The notes below the pieces were generated by a model. The model was not told the origin of the DNA, made no database searches, and saw nothing but the letters and a program-made list of their open reading frames with translations. This document shows positions 10,311 through 20,857 of a stretch of 64,000 nt of DNA, one piece after another. This DNA comes from Oegoconia quadripuncta. Lineage: Eukaryota; Arthropoda; Insecta; Lepidoptera; Autostichidae. Location: the NCBI GenBank assembly GCA_949316235.1, contig OX438758.1, positions 15,347,731-15,411,730 of the forward strand, given 5' to 3'. Both the position numbers and the translations under genes were made by a program. Each line of letters starts with the position of its first letter. The first letter of the stretch is position 1.

Positions 10311-10677
10311 TTTTTTTTAATGCACAACGGGTTGTTACTTGACCTCAATCACACCTGATGTTTTTTTTTTTTTATGATTGACTGGATTCGCGTTTGACCA
10401 CAATCTCACCTGATGGAAAGTGACGATGTGGTCGAAGATGAAGCACGCGATCCCAGTAAATGCCTATTCACTCTGCTCTTGAAGATCCCAAGGTTGTAGA
10501 ATTCGGGAAAGACTGACGCCGGAAGAGAGTCCCATGCCTTGGCTGTTCGGATGATGAATGAAGAATCGAACTTCTTAGTGCGAATGTTCGGTATTTTAAC
10601 TATATACGGGTGGAATCCCTTCCCACGCTTATGTTTAAGAGTATGTATGGATGTTAAGTGAAGATGAGGTCAAAGGT
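10311..10677 (-). mobile_element. SINE A fragment carrying a nested R element
   Basis: The tail and 3' body of SINE A (cttgacctcaatcacacctg) are on the left and the continuation aagtgaagatgaggtcaaag is on the right, separated by 287 bp of R. The SINE body stops at 10677, so most of it including the head is missing. Confidence 0.8.
10363..10649 (-). mobile_element. Retroposon R inserted in SINE A
   Basis: It is flanked by the 6-bp direct repeat gatgtt at 10357-10362 and 10650-10655. Its A-tail complement is at the left (poly-T), followed by gcgtttgaccacaatctcac. Fragments of the same family lie at 21160-21253, 48715-48850 and 52262-52435. No ORF; probably a SINE or a LINE 3' end. Confidence 0.8.
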
Positions 10678-10985
10678 GGTTAAAGATATCCCAAATGATG
10701 TTTGAGTTTCCAAACATTAAAAGTTTAAGGCTTGAAACAACACCCGCTGTTCACCTTACATAATATACAGAAATGCACACGTGACAGGGGGGTGAGTCCA
10801 TCGGCGTTGAAATGTCAAGTCTTTAGATGTATTGTGGTGGAAAGTCCCATAGTCGCTTTTTACGTCATCCACGGGAAGAGACGGGTTGGTTCTATTCTTT
10901 TTACGTGTCAAAACAACACATCACTCATTAAAGACCCACTATTATTCTATTACTGTAAAAGTCAGCGTCCCAAGCTTTTAATACA

Positions 10986-12134
10986 AAAAGACGTATTTAT
11001 AGTCTAAGGTAGAGTTAAGACAGTTTTGGAACGTCACTTTTTTCAGTCGCGTTCAGAATACTTATACGTGGTCGCAGGTCGCAGTTACAGCAGAGTGGGC
11101 GTTGTACGGGGGCGTGAGATTACGACGTCAGTGCTCGTACGTAACACTTTCAACAAGCTTTATGACATTTTGCAGACTATTTACTAGCATTTGATTACCT
11201 AATTATAAGTTATTAATTAATAACATTTTGTTGACAAACCGCGACTAGAGCGCGACAGGGATGGCACTATAGAGATCTATATAGCGATGTTATTACCACA
11301 CAAGTAAATACTTTTGACACACTATAATTTACTAAACAAGCGAATATGGTTAAATATACTTTCTTAATCCATTTTAAAGTAGAACATTTGTTAAATTACA
11401 CTTAATAAGCCTTCGATAATGATCTTAACAAAATTTTGCGAACAAATTTTGATTAGACACATCAAGGATATAGGTATATGTGTCGAGAGCTTGTTATCGA
11501 TATATTTAAAATAAGTTATCTTGTTACCGACAAGAAATATATTTGAATGATAAGTGTGTATGAAATAGCGATGGGAAGGGAAGAAAGTTGACTGTATAGG
11601 ATGGAGGAATATATTAATACAGGTATATATAATGAAACTACTAAAACAACGATAACAATATTTACACACTGACTGACAATCGAAAACCTAGAAAAATATA
11701 AACGTCAAAGGGACAAAAAGAAAAGGAAAACATATTTATACACAGAAATATATCTAATAATGGAAATATACTCTAACAGAAGTATTTCATAATATAGAAA
11801 TTTTGACCTATTTCGGGTTTGTGTTTCGCGGAAACATGTTTTGGAGCTTACAATACTTACCTATTTATTGTAATATTGATCGTTAGATATTCGTTTGTAA
11901 AGGCTTCATTGTACTTCATATGATTTACATGAATTCGTCATAAATTGTCGCAGTATGTAACGATAAACGCAATTTTGTTAATCGCGGCGATAATATATAG
12001 TCTTCACATTTTAATTCTGTGATTCCCAAGGTCGTACTAATACTACTAATTCTGTCCGTGTACTAGGAAGGTGGTCTCAGCTCATCATTTTCATTTCCAT
12101 TATTTATGTACCATACACGAGCGAATATTCACAG
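10986..12134. other. Unassigned stretch, over 1 kb
   Basis: A moderately GC-rich patch at 11020-11135 (ggtcgcaggtcgcagttaca) is followed by AT-rich DNA. No window family or reading frame was recognised. Confidence 0.35.
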
Positions 12135-12371
12135 CTACACGAAGTTCGTGCAATATAGATAAAAATGTTGGTTTAATAAAGTGAGACGCACGAACAACTC
12201 TATATCAATCCGCCCACTACTGGCTTCGCTTAGGGGTTGAGGGCCGCAGTATAAGGGCTGCCGCGCGCTTCCACAATTCACTCGCGTCTCGAATCGCCAC
12301 CCGAGCACTCGGGGCGGCGCTTTACAACTACCCAAGTCACACGACCGCGTGCGTACGTATTCCCAATTCAA
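12135..12371 (-). other. GC-rich island, possible LTR or promoter
   Basis: About 200 bp are far richer in CpG than the surroundings (gcgcgcggcagcc, cgccgccccgag on the minus strand). On the minus strand it is followed by agttgttcgtgcgtctc and an attaaa signal, an arrangement that could suit an LTR R region or an arthropod initiator promoter. No second copy is in the window, so a solo LTR cannot be proved. A 77-codon basic frame (12436-12669, minus strand) lies just upstream on that strand and is unrecognised. Confidence 0.3.
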
Positions 12372-12435
12372 ATTTTTAAATTTAAAATTATTCGAATCGT
12401 AATTTTATTTTGTAATCCATAACATTTTTTTAAAT

Positions 12436-12669
12436 TCATTTATTTAATATTTGAATTAGGTGTTCGGTGTTTTTAGTGATTGGTGGGTCTCTATTGTGCT
12501 TTTTTCTGCAGTCTTCGAAGCGGTAATGTATAAAACTTTCGTAAATCACTCGATTTTGTCTGCGTCGTATTTTTTCCGTTATCCGACGAATTGTGTCTTT
12601 AATTCCGTACATTGACAAATAGGTACGTGATACGTAAACAGATGAGAAAGAATCCAATTTGGGATTCAA
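12436..12669 (-). other. Unrecognised 77-codon frame
   Basis: The frame is rich in Arg/Lys (GIKDTIRRITEKIRRRQNR) and has a mixed codon choice unlike pure AT drift. It lies on the same strand as, and just before, the GC-rich island. There is no recognised domain. It could be chance, or part of an old retroelement whose LTR is the island. Confidence 0.2.
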
Positions 12670-12973
12670 ATTGTGTGTTCGTATTCACGCATCTCAATGA
12701 GTGTCATGGCATCCTATACTTATATTTTATGTAAGCATTCATGGAAATATATTGAACTATTTTTCTCGCTTCTAGTATAAATAGATTTTAACAGTAACGT
12801 AGTGGAATAAGTGAAACACGTAGTTTTATAGGTTTGAGGATTCCGTTTATGGATGAAATTGTAATACAAAAACGTTGCTAAAATTATAACTATTATGTTT
12901 ATGAAGGTACAAAATAGGTAGGTATACAAAAAGAATACTTCTTATTGGTAGAAGATGTAGGTAGTAATAGTAG

Positions 12974-13215
12974 TTTTTTTTTTTTTATCCACAACGGATT
13001 AGCGCTTGACCTCAATCACACTTGATGTTAAGTGAAGATGAGGCCGAAGGTGGTAGCATACTGACCCGGAAACCCCATCGTATTTGGGGGACTGGCTATC
13101 TTATCTCTGACAACCGGAACACAACAATGCTATTAACATTGCTGTTTGGCGATAGATTTAGATAAGATGGTGGTAGCTAGCCAGGCGGACATTTAATATG
13201 CCCTACCACCAACCA
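12974..13215 (-). mobile_element. SINE A, head missing
   Basis: Tail complement (poly-T) and body to ccctaccaccaacc; the tRNA-like head is absent. The tail variant atccacaacggattagc matches the copies at 46414 and 56200, suggesting a subfamily. Confidence 0.83.
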
Positions 13216-13685
13216 ATAAATAGGTATACATAATTTTGTGTTATTCTTTTTCAATTATTATCAATTTATAAACTATAAATTTATTAATTTGGGTTCTATA
13301 TAATTATTTTATCACGCAATCGACTCCCTCTTTTTTGGAAGTCGGTTTAAAAGTTACCATCTCCAGGTTCGAGTCTAACTCTGTGCCAAATTTTAATATG
13401 ATCAGTTTAATAATTTAGACTTGAAAGCCGGACAGACGGAGTGAATTTCATATAATATTAAATTTGTATATGTAAAGTATGAATTATATATAATTCACAA
13501 TTAATAATGAAATTACTCTGATTGAAATCTAACCTAACACAATTAATTTAACTTTCAAACATTCTTGTATTTGTTTCAATGTTCTTATTTTCATGTATCT
13601 ACAGATATTTTTGTATGTAAGTTGAAACGTGAAATTCCTGTATTAACCTAATTATCGACAAGAACTAACCCTCAAATCTCTTGTG
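13216..13685. other. Unassigned AT-rich stretch
   Basis: Nothing recognised. Confidence 0.35.
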
Positions 13686-13688
13686 AAG

Positions 13689-13807
13689 GAATCAATCAAT
13701 CAATCAATCAAATACGCTTTTTTGTTTAAATAAGGAAGGTACATTTAAATATCTTATAGAAACTACAAATTAGGCGGCCTTATCGCTAACAGCGATCTCT
13801 TCCAGGC
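13689..13807 (-). mobile_element. LINE G 3' end
   Basis: A (tcaa)n run at 13690-13708 marks the 3' tail complement, followed by aatacgctttttt and ggcggccttatcgctaacag. The same order occurs at 15448, 19021 and 24848. Confidence 0.6.
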
Positions 13808-14381
13808 ACACCTATCATCACGGAATTCAATACGAGTAATTAAGTAGGTTAGCACAAATAATTTCCTAATTGTTAAGTACATCTGAAAGTTCTGCATATT
13901 GAAATCAAAAAGTGTTATCTTATAGGTATGCAAAACATTAATAAGTACTATATGGAATATATAAGGATATATAAGGAATCGTACCAAGGAAGGAAACTGG
14001 CCGCGTTTACCCGCTAATATACAGCGTGTAGTTTCTGACACTTAAAAAGAATTATATTAAATATTTTTGTGTATTATAAAAGACAACGAAGGGGCCTTAT
14101 ATTTAAATAAAAATATTGAAAACTCGAGGATATCATCCAGATTAATGAATTAGCCGTATTACAAGCCAAATATCTTCGAAACGGCTAAACTGATTACAAT
14201 CAGACATGGCAAAATGACATTTCGCAAAAGTACCAGTTTTCGAAAGTAAAGAAACGGTTTTTAAATGGGACCAGCCGTTTTATTGTTACAAAGACACAAC
14301 TGGATGTAGGCTTCGGAATTGCACCAACTGTTTTTCCGTGGGGGGCTAAAAACTATAAATACCGGATGAGTTTTATTACTG
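13808..14381. other. Unassigned stretch
   Basis: The phrase atcttcgaaacggctaaac at about 14170-14190 resembles repeat O at 40470. Otherwise unassigned. Confidence 0.3.
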
Positions 14382-14562
14382 TAAGGAAAAAAATAGGGAA
14401 ATATTAAATAAGTGAAATAGAAGGTATTATATATTTCATTTTTTTTTCTTCAAAACCATAAGATATAACAAAACGTTGTAACATTTGACGGTCGCGTATG
14501 GTAGCCTATTGCACATAATTACATCTTTAAATTAAATAAATTTAAAAAACTTGGAGAACATT
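14382..14562 (-). mobile_element. MITE D, decayed copy
   Basis: The left end gtaaggaaaaaaataggg and the inner ataagtgaaatagaagg match the D terminus. The interior tagcctattgcacataatta and aaacttggagaaca match the D body in inverse. The far end is not identifiable. Confidence 0.55.
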
Positions 14563-15447
14563 TGAGTTCAAGAATATTCAATTTTAAACTCAAATTAACT
14601 ATCGTACTTCCAGATAGCAAGGGAATTTGATTGTATTAAGTTATCAACGCCTGCCGGGTCCGATTTTGATCGAATCCATCGAATTAGTAATGGATCTTAT
14701 TCACTTAGGGTCCAATTACAGCCGGACGGATGCAAGTTTTTGGGTAGGTACGACATTTCTATGTCCAACGCATTTGCAGGTTAAATGGAAATAAAAACAA
14801 TAAAAATATAAATATGTACTAAAAAAACTTGTAACGTTGTTCAAGAATCTTTAATATTCAAAAATACCAACACGCTGTGTAATCCAAATGTTCCAGAATG
14901 TTTTGTGAACAGACGATGCCCCATAGTTTGTGGTACACACAAGCACCGGTTGGCATCCGTATAGCCCCACTTGGACATGTTCTCTCAGCATCTACCGACC
15001 CCGGTACGCAGTCTATTTAGTAATTCCCATACGGACCATACCAGATCATGACCCGATGGCAAAATAACCTATATCAAATGTTATTATTAAAAAAAAAAAC
15101 ATTTCATTTCTGTGTCCCATAAATCATGTATTTAGCTTAGCTACTGTCACAATTATACCACGAGCGAGCGATAATATTTATCCTCCTACTTTCCAATATT
15201 AGTTCTAATAATAGCTTCATAAGCGTTCAGTCAACAATGCGAAAGCTGTCCATAGCTCGTGACAATAGGTGCGGGATCATTGTTTGGCATAGGTATTAGG
15301 TCCTTTTTTAGGTGGGCCGTCAGCTTGTATCGCATTCTTTTGTTGTATATTTGTACAACAAAATATATTATTATTTATTTTTATTTATATATGAGGAGAA
15401 GAGCGACAAGGCCAGTGGGTGGACCGGCGGCATGTTAGTCCAATGAC
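14563..15447. other. Unassigned stretch
   Basis: No window family, coding frame or tandem structure recognised. Confidence 0.3.
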
Positions 15448-15545
15448 ATCAATCAATCAATCAAATACTCTTTATTGCACAATTAACAAAAGCTACATGA
15501 AGAATACAGCGTACAAATCTGACATCTTACAAATTGATCTCAATG
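15448..15545 (-). mobile_element. LINE G 3' end
   Basis: (atca)n tail complement, then aatactctttattgcaca, an aataaag signal on the minus strand. It is followed by a short CA-rich microsatellite at 15557-15592. Confidence 0.6.
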
Positions 15546-15556
15546 GAGCGGCTGGC

Positions 15557-15592
15557 ACACACACACCTCCACACACACACGATACACACACT
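15557..15592. repeat. (CA)n microsatellite, impure
   Basis: Runs of cacacacac interrupted by ctc and gat. Confidence 0.7.
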
Positions 15593-15818
15593 CATGCATG
15601 AACGCTCGCAATATAGTACTCTTCCTCTCTTATCCTAAATTCCTAAATATAATCCTAAATATTAATTTAGTTCTAATTTTATTGTCTTCAATCCTGGTTT
15701 TATAGCATCAGCTAATTTGAATAGGAGACCTGGTGACCTAAGATAAAAGTTTCCCTAGTTTATGCACCAGTCTCCACATTTGTGACAAAGAAATAAATAG
15801 AGGACTCAGCAATGGGAT

Positions 15819-16197
15819 ATTTTTTTTATTCTTGAATTTTTTTGAGGCTTACAATCTATGATTATGCTAGCCTCATCATACCCTAACCTTTACATTACTT
15901 ACAACCTAAAATATCAACAACAAAGTTATATAGCATTCTGGCCTCAGCCGAGGCTGGATCGGCCAGGATGCTGTGAAATACACCTACGTTGACTCTACAC
16001 AATTTTAAGAGTTCAAACAAATGTTGTCTTTCCGTACGATTCCGATTACATTCAAATAGTATGTGGTGTAAGTCTTCCACAGTTTCACACAACTCACACT
16101 TAGGAGAGCTAACCTTTTTCATTTCAAACTTATTTAGAGGCAAATGACCAGATCGAAGTCTATGCGCAATCTTTACTAAATTTCTATTTGGTTTACT
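15819..16197 (-). mobile_element. LINE 3' end with CCHC finger
   Basis: On the minus strand the coding relic (below) is followed by a short 3' region ending in a poly-T/A run at 15819-15828. The upstream end is cut exactly where SINE A sequence begins at 16198. Confidence 0.6.
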
Positions 16198-16203
16198 CGC
16201 CAA
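15895..16203 (-). pseudogene. LINE ORF2 C-terminal CCHC domain
   Basis: A frame of about 102 codons on the minus strand contains IAHRLRSGHLPLNKF, then the finger CELCETVEDLHHILFEC, which fits CX2CX7HX4C. This combination is the C-terminal zinc-finger region of I/jockey/R1-type non-LTR retrotransposon ORF2, thought to bind nucleic acid. The endonuclease, reverse-transcriptase and RNase H parts are absent. The first few codons come from the joined SINE A, so the apparent start is artificial. The body reads without stops, suggesting modest age. Confidence 0.72.
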
Positions 16204-16375
16204 GCAGCAATGCTAATAGCATTGTTGTGTTCCGGTTGTCAGAGATAAGATAGCCAGTCCCCCAAATGTTGTAGTTTCCGGATCAGTACGCTTCCACCTT
16301 CGACCTCATCTTCACTTAACATCAGGTGTGATTGAGGTCAAGTACGAACCCGTCGTGCATAAAAATAAAAGCCCG
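16198..16375 (+). mobile_element. SINE A, 3' half
   Basis: It starts inside the body (cgccaagcagcaatgctaat) and runs to the tail gtcgtgcataaaaataaaa. The 5' half is replaced by the LINE relic on the other strand. Confidence 0.85.
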
Positions 16376-17724
16376 TCCGTGGTCCGAGAACGATGATTAA
16401 CAACACAGTTACGTAAAGTTTCATGTGATTTCCGATGACATTGTCGCTTTGCAGATGGCCTTGTAATAAATGTTTATGCACCAAGTGATGAGTGTGCTAT
16501 TTTGTGACACAAGCCGCACGCACCAATCCATTTTACGTCCTCGCGGGGGGACTGAATACAATATTTGCAAGAATAGTTAAAACTGCTGTAAAGTTATTTG
16601 GTGAGTAAACATGAAAGAAAAGAAAGAAAATAATTTATTTATTTACTAGTAAGCAAACACTACATACACTTAACATAAAAAATAAAGAACAAACTACAAA
16701 ATATATTTGAAATTACAAAATATCTATTACCAAATAAATACTAGATACCATACATAATGAATCATTTCGAACTAAATCCAAAGCTATACTAATTAAAAGT
16801 GAAAGTAACTCGGTCTGTCTGTTTGTTACCTTATCATGACTAGACATCTGGAGTCATCGTAAAGAAATTCAGCAGAGAGATAGCTTGTGATCTGGAAAAG
16901 CGGGAATTTGGTGTTCTTCATAAAATAAAAAGTTGGCCATTAGAAACAGTAACTAAATGTCAAAAAACAAAATATGTCAATTGAATAATAAATCGTAAAG
17001 GAAAACAATCTGTACATTGAAAAAACTATCCAGGGCGACTTAAAATAAGGAGCTGAGCAATTTGAAACCACATGTTTGTGCATTTGTTTGTTTGAACGAG
17101 CATCACGGAAAAAGTATAGAAGGGATTTTTATAGAGTTTTCACAGATATATTTATATAGGCTACAAAAAACACGCCTTTTTTGTAGTGTGATTAATTTTT
17201 TTTTTCTACATTTAGAATTTCAAAATGCGAGACGTTATGATAATGTAATGATAGTAACCTCTTTGTAGGATTGCTAGGTCCGGGTCGATCCAAGTAGCCA
17301 AAAATTTCGTGTCAAATAACCTAAAATGGCCTTAATTTTACCAAAGTCGCCCAAAAATGTCGCCGTCTATTTTCTCAAAGTATGAATAAATTATATACGA
17401 ATAATTATATTTTTGTCATCGTATGAAATTAATATACATTTTGAGCCTAATGCTGTGGATTTTAAAACCAGATGTGGGAGGATTTCCCCTTTAACACGTA
17501 CACTCGTACAGAAAAACAAATAGGTTATTGATTGTTGTATGATGCGGCGCGTCCTGTGGATTATGTTATATCGACGCCTAATCCGACTCGCTCTTTATTG
17601 AATTAGCGATGTATTGTCTTCTCATCCAATTAGCACATTAATTTATTGGTTGGCCACGGAATGAGGTCTCCGCGCTATCTCTACAGGGTGATTGACTTTT
17701 ACCAATCCGTGCCATCGGTTAAAG
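16376..17724. other. Unassigned stretch, over 1.3 kb
   Basis: A possible minus-strand LINE 3' end lies at 16617-16700 (A-rich run, then tttatttatttactag). At 17684 the motif acagggtgattgac resembles the CAGGGTG termini of other elements here. Nothing else recognised. Confidence 0.3.
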
Positions 17725-17780
17725 ATAAACACTCAAAAGTTAATTGAAAGTGACGTTTCAATTAACTTTTGAGTGTTTAT
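17725..17780. repeat. Perfect 25-bp hairpin
   Basis: ataaacactcaaaagttaat plus tgaaa is followed by the loop gtgacg and its exact complement. Outside, ggttaaag and ttttaact extend the stem imperfectly. It could be the centre of a foldback element or a small-RNA hairpin; no second copy is in the window. Confidence 0.85.
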
Positions 17781-18012
17781 TTTTAACTGACTTCCAAAAA
17801 GAGAAGGGACGTTCTTCTGTATGTATTTCTACAAGCTTATATTTAGCTTGCAATATAAATATTATTATTAAATTTTAATATTATTATTATTAAATTATTA
17901 TAGACGAGCAGCATTACTGCTGGTATGTCTATGTCACAGTGTTGGAAGAGTTCACATTGTTCATTATGTTGTTATTCAGTCAATATTTAAGTCATCACTA
18001 GTTTTTAAAAAA

Positions 18013-18430
18013 AATATCCAATCTATTCTTGAACGAATTCACTGATTGGGCGTAAACAACCTCTTCCGGCAGCTTATTCCAGGCCTGAACAACACGGTTG
18101 CTCAGAAAGTGATGGACGACATTGATGTCAGCGTGAGTACGGCTTATTCGCAGAGCGTGTCCTCGTAACGGTCATATGTCTTTCATCCTGAATATGTCGT
18201 GCAAGTGAGGCAGGTTGTATTTATAGGTGAGAATTTTGAATGTCTCGATGAGGTCACCACGCGCAAGCGGCGCTCTTCAAGGGTTGTAAGATTCAGAATC
18301 TTCAGTCTCTCCTCATAGGGTTTCCGCCGTAGGTTAAAGGGTATCTTAATGGCCTTCCTTTGTACACTTTCCAGTAGATTTTACAAAATACGGACTCCAA
18401 ATTTGGAAAGCATACTCGACGAGCGGCCTC
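18013..18430 (-). pseudogene. Decayed L2/CR1-like reverse transcriptase
   Basis: Reading the minus strand in pieces gives RPLVEYAFQIWSPYF, then VQRKAIKIPFNLRRKPYEER, LKILNLTTLEERRL, GDLIETFKILTYKYNLP and AWNKLPEEVVYAQSVNSFK. These match the C-terminal half of L2/CR1-group reverse transcriptases. A one-base frameshift falls between ERRLR and GDLIETF, another break lies before VQRKA, and a TGA follows RMKDI. No single long frame exists, so it is invisible to simple ORF searches. Clearly dead and older than the LINE F pieces. Confidence 0.8.
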
Positions 18431-18770
18431 CATTTGCAAACCATTTTTTCAACCACTTACTGGTATCTGATTGAGCTGAAATTTGTTATGTAAGTTCGGT
18501 GATAATGCAACATTATGGTACCATCGAGCTGATAGGATGATTGAGCCGGGATGTAGGGACTGGAACTCCCTGATGGCAAATGGCAAGATAGTCGAATTTG
18601 GGCTAGTTTGCTTTGTTACTATGAGCACTTTCTATTACACATGATGACGAGGGTTTGAAGATGGAGCCAGAAGATTGCTACTGGAACTTCTGAATGGACT
18701 TATTACTCGTCTTTGTACTAGAATAATATTTGATAATCATGATGTAGTATTAAAGCTTGTTTTTAATGGT
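18431..18770. other. Unassigned stretch
   Basis: No match seen. It may be further old LINE sequence, but no protein motif was found. Confidence 0.3.
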
Positions 18771-19030
18771 ACAATACAATACAATGCAATGCAATGCAAT
18801 GCAACGCAACGCAATGCAACGCAACGCAACGCAACGCAACGCAACGCAACGCAACGCAACGCAACGCAACGCAACGCAACGCAACGCAACGCAACGCAAC
18901 GCAACGCAACGCAACGCAACGCAACGCAACGCAACGCAACGAAACGCAACGCAACGAAACGCAACGAAACGCAACACAACACAACACAACACAACACAAT
19001 ACAATACAATACAATACCAATACCAATACA
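18771..19030. repeat. Pentanucleotide array (GCAAC)n
   Basis: About 48 units. Composition is graded: acaat and gcaat units at the left, almost pure gcaac in the middle, gaaac variants, then acaac, acaat and accaat at the right. It joins directly to the LINE G 3' end (ctttattgcac). The period of five with no stop triplet keeps all six frames open, so apparent proteins (repeating NATQR or RCVAL) are artefacts. Confidence 0.95.
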
Positions 19031-19175
19031 CTTTATTGCACAACAGAAAAGATAATGCAGTTTCAGAAAAGTGGTAAGAATAAAATGTACAAGTTGGCGA
19101 CCTTATTACTAAAAGCGATAATAATAGTATTTTATCGAATATTAACGTCTGCAAAACATTAGCCTCATTCCTGCG
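19021..19175 (-). mobile_element. LINE G 3' end
   Basis: Starts with (taccaa)n tail units and atacactttattgcacaaca. Further in it has ggcgaccttattactaaaag, the counterpart of ggcggccttatcgctaacag at 13.8 kb. It is the likely source of the adjacent array. Confidence 0.65.
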
Positions 19176-19454
19176 GCACTCTGATAAAAATATGAGAATT
19201 TGGCTGCTAAGTGTGTAAACGGCGAGTTTGTTTTTAGAGAATATGAAGTAATTTCAAGGAGCCAAGAAATCGAAGCATGAATAATGACGAGGGCGAACAT
19301 AATTCAATGTAAATATTTACCCTATTACAGCTAACAGGGAGGAAATTTAATAAGAGTAGAGATGCCCAAATGCAAGACCAAGATGAAACTTAGCTTGTGG
19401 TAACGACGGAAGTCTCGAGGTTTTTACATACCAAAACGCGCCATCATAACTGAG

Positions 19455-19830
19455 TATCGTAACCAGTTACGAATTAAGAATTTTTCCCCTTTTCTGTTAA
19501 CCAGTTACAAACTAAGAAAAGTTAAACTGCACTAGTTGACAGGCGCGATAAACGTTTATGTCGGGCGGGATAATATTTGTCCTACTCATTCGCTTGGATG
19601 AAATATATAACTTTCTATAAAAGATTTATCAACTACCATTCAAGTTACCGTGTTTGTATTACTAAAGAACAAATGTCTTCTTCCGTAACCAGTTCCAGAC
19701 TAAGAAATATTAAACAGGGCTTAGAAAAGTTTTCAAGACGTTACGATGAAATATCTTTTAACTACCGTTAAAAATAGAGGAAAGAGGGAATGTCTTCTAT
19801 TGTAACTAGTTACAAATAAAGACTTTTCAG
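19455..19830. repeat. Spaced direct repeats of gtaaccagttac type
   Basis: Four related units (gtaaccagttacgaattaag, gttaaccagttacaaactaa, cgtaaccagttccagactaa, tgtaactagttacaaataaa) lie near 19459, 19497, 19684 and 19801. Two are preceded by aatgtcttct. MITE K sequence lies between the second and third. Confidence 0.6.
19532..19612. mobile_element. MITE K fragment
   Basis: ttgacaggcgcgataaacgt and the interior tactcattcgcttgg match K at 6262. The right terminus is not found. Confidence 0.5.
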
Positions 19831-20857
19831 TTTGCACTCGAAACCGTCATTCCTAACCTGCTTCATTCAATAATTTTATTCCTTATTGGTAACCAGCTTC
19901 GATAGCAGGTTATTCTTGGTCAGACAACTTGTCTCGGACCAATTTTATACATCACAACACATATTATGTGTTTAAGAGGAACTGCGCATTATTAAAGAAT
20001 TTAAAGTTAAATCTTAAAAGAATAAAGACCTGCACGTTATTCAGTCAAATGCTACGATTTTTCAGTCATGCCCCATCGCCTAATCGTCCCATTCGAGCAT
20101 CGAATTTATAACCCGCCAAAGCGGTTGACCTATAAGCCAACATGTTACTACGGAATTCAGGTCACTGGTCTTTTCCAGCTTAGCAACAGCTGGAAAAAAA
20201 ACGACCAAACTCAATACTCGCTAAAGCAAAATCATGTGTTACAGCGCCCATGAAGTTAGAATCTATTTTTTGGTTTGGGATTCGTCTTTCTTGATATGGC
20301 AATTTAAGATGTTACCGAAAACTTTCAAATAATACATTTGGATGCTTTATTCTAAGTTACTACACATTTTTGATCCTTGAGTTAGCTGTTAAATTAAAGA
20401 TTAATAAAAAGCAATTTAAATGTTTTTTTTATAAATCAGTCCGACTTACCTATTTAACTAGAATTATATTTCTTTGTATTTTAAAGCTAGATAAATAGAC
20501 AAAGCTTTCATATCTGCCACATACAGACATACATACACATATAAGAACAGATAAATAATGAAACATAAAAATACAATGAGAGAGAAAAAAATGTTTACCT
20601 GTTAACAAAAATTAGAGAATTTTTTTTCCATAAAATGTGTATTCTGACTACGGAACCCTACTGTCCACTTTGTTTTAGTGCTAGTAAAGGTCCTTTGCTC
20701 CCTAGGGGATCAAAGTGTGGATTGAAGTAGAAACACTTGTAATATTTTGACCGCAAACTTGGTCCTACGTCGTAGCGCTCTCGTAGCATACTTGTATATT
20801 CGTAGCCAGTGTACTACACTCGTTCTATTTATGATTTCAAATTATGTGGCGATATCT
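19831..20857. other. Unassigned stretch
   Basis: A short hairpin (ttttccagct ... agctggaaaa) lies at 20171-20196. A cluster of gtagc/ctacg motifs lies at 20765-20820 and resembles those at 23490 and 58378. A tacggaaccctac motif lies at 20648, possibly repeat S in inverse. Confidence 0.35.

Larger units (their letters stand above)
10285..10985 (+). repeat. Dispersed repeat L, interrupted
   Basis: The flanks (attatcccaaata at 10297-10309; gatatcccaaatgatg and ccaaacattaaaag after 10684) match the uninterrupted copy at 51570-51830 and short pieces at 34240 and 50930. The stretch near 10855-10885 has tacgtcatccacgggaagag, a common lepidopteran motif. The middle (10311-10677) is SINE A plus R. 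Function and class unknown. Confidence 0.55.

Noticed and set aside
15895..16203. Host zinc-finger protein
   Set aside because: The CX2CX7HX4C motif with the preceding RLRSGHLPL is the LINE ORF2 C-terminal type, and the frame includes SINE DNA at its start.
17725..17780. microRNA precursor
   Set aside because: A perfect stem with no bulges and a 6-nt loop is atypical for a pre-miRNA and more like a foldback repeat; not excluded without small-RNA data.
18675..19162. Six long overlapping frames encoding repeats such as NATQR and RCVAL
   Set aside because: They are produced by a stop-free pentanucleotide array read in all six frames. No start context, no complexity, no conservation argument.
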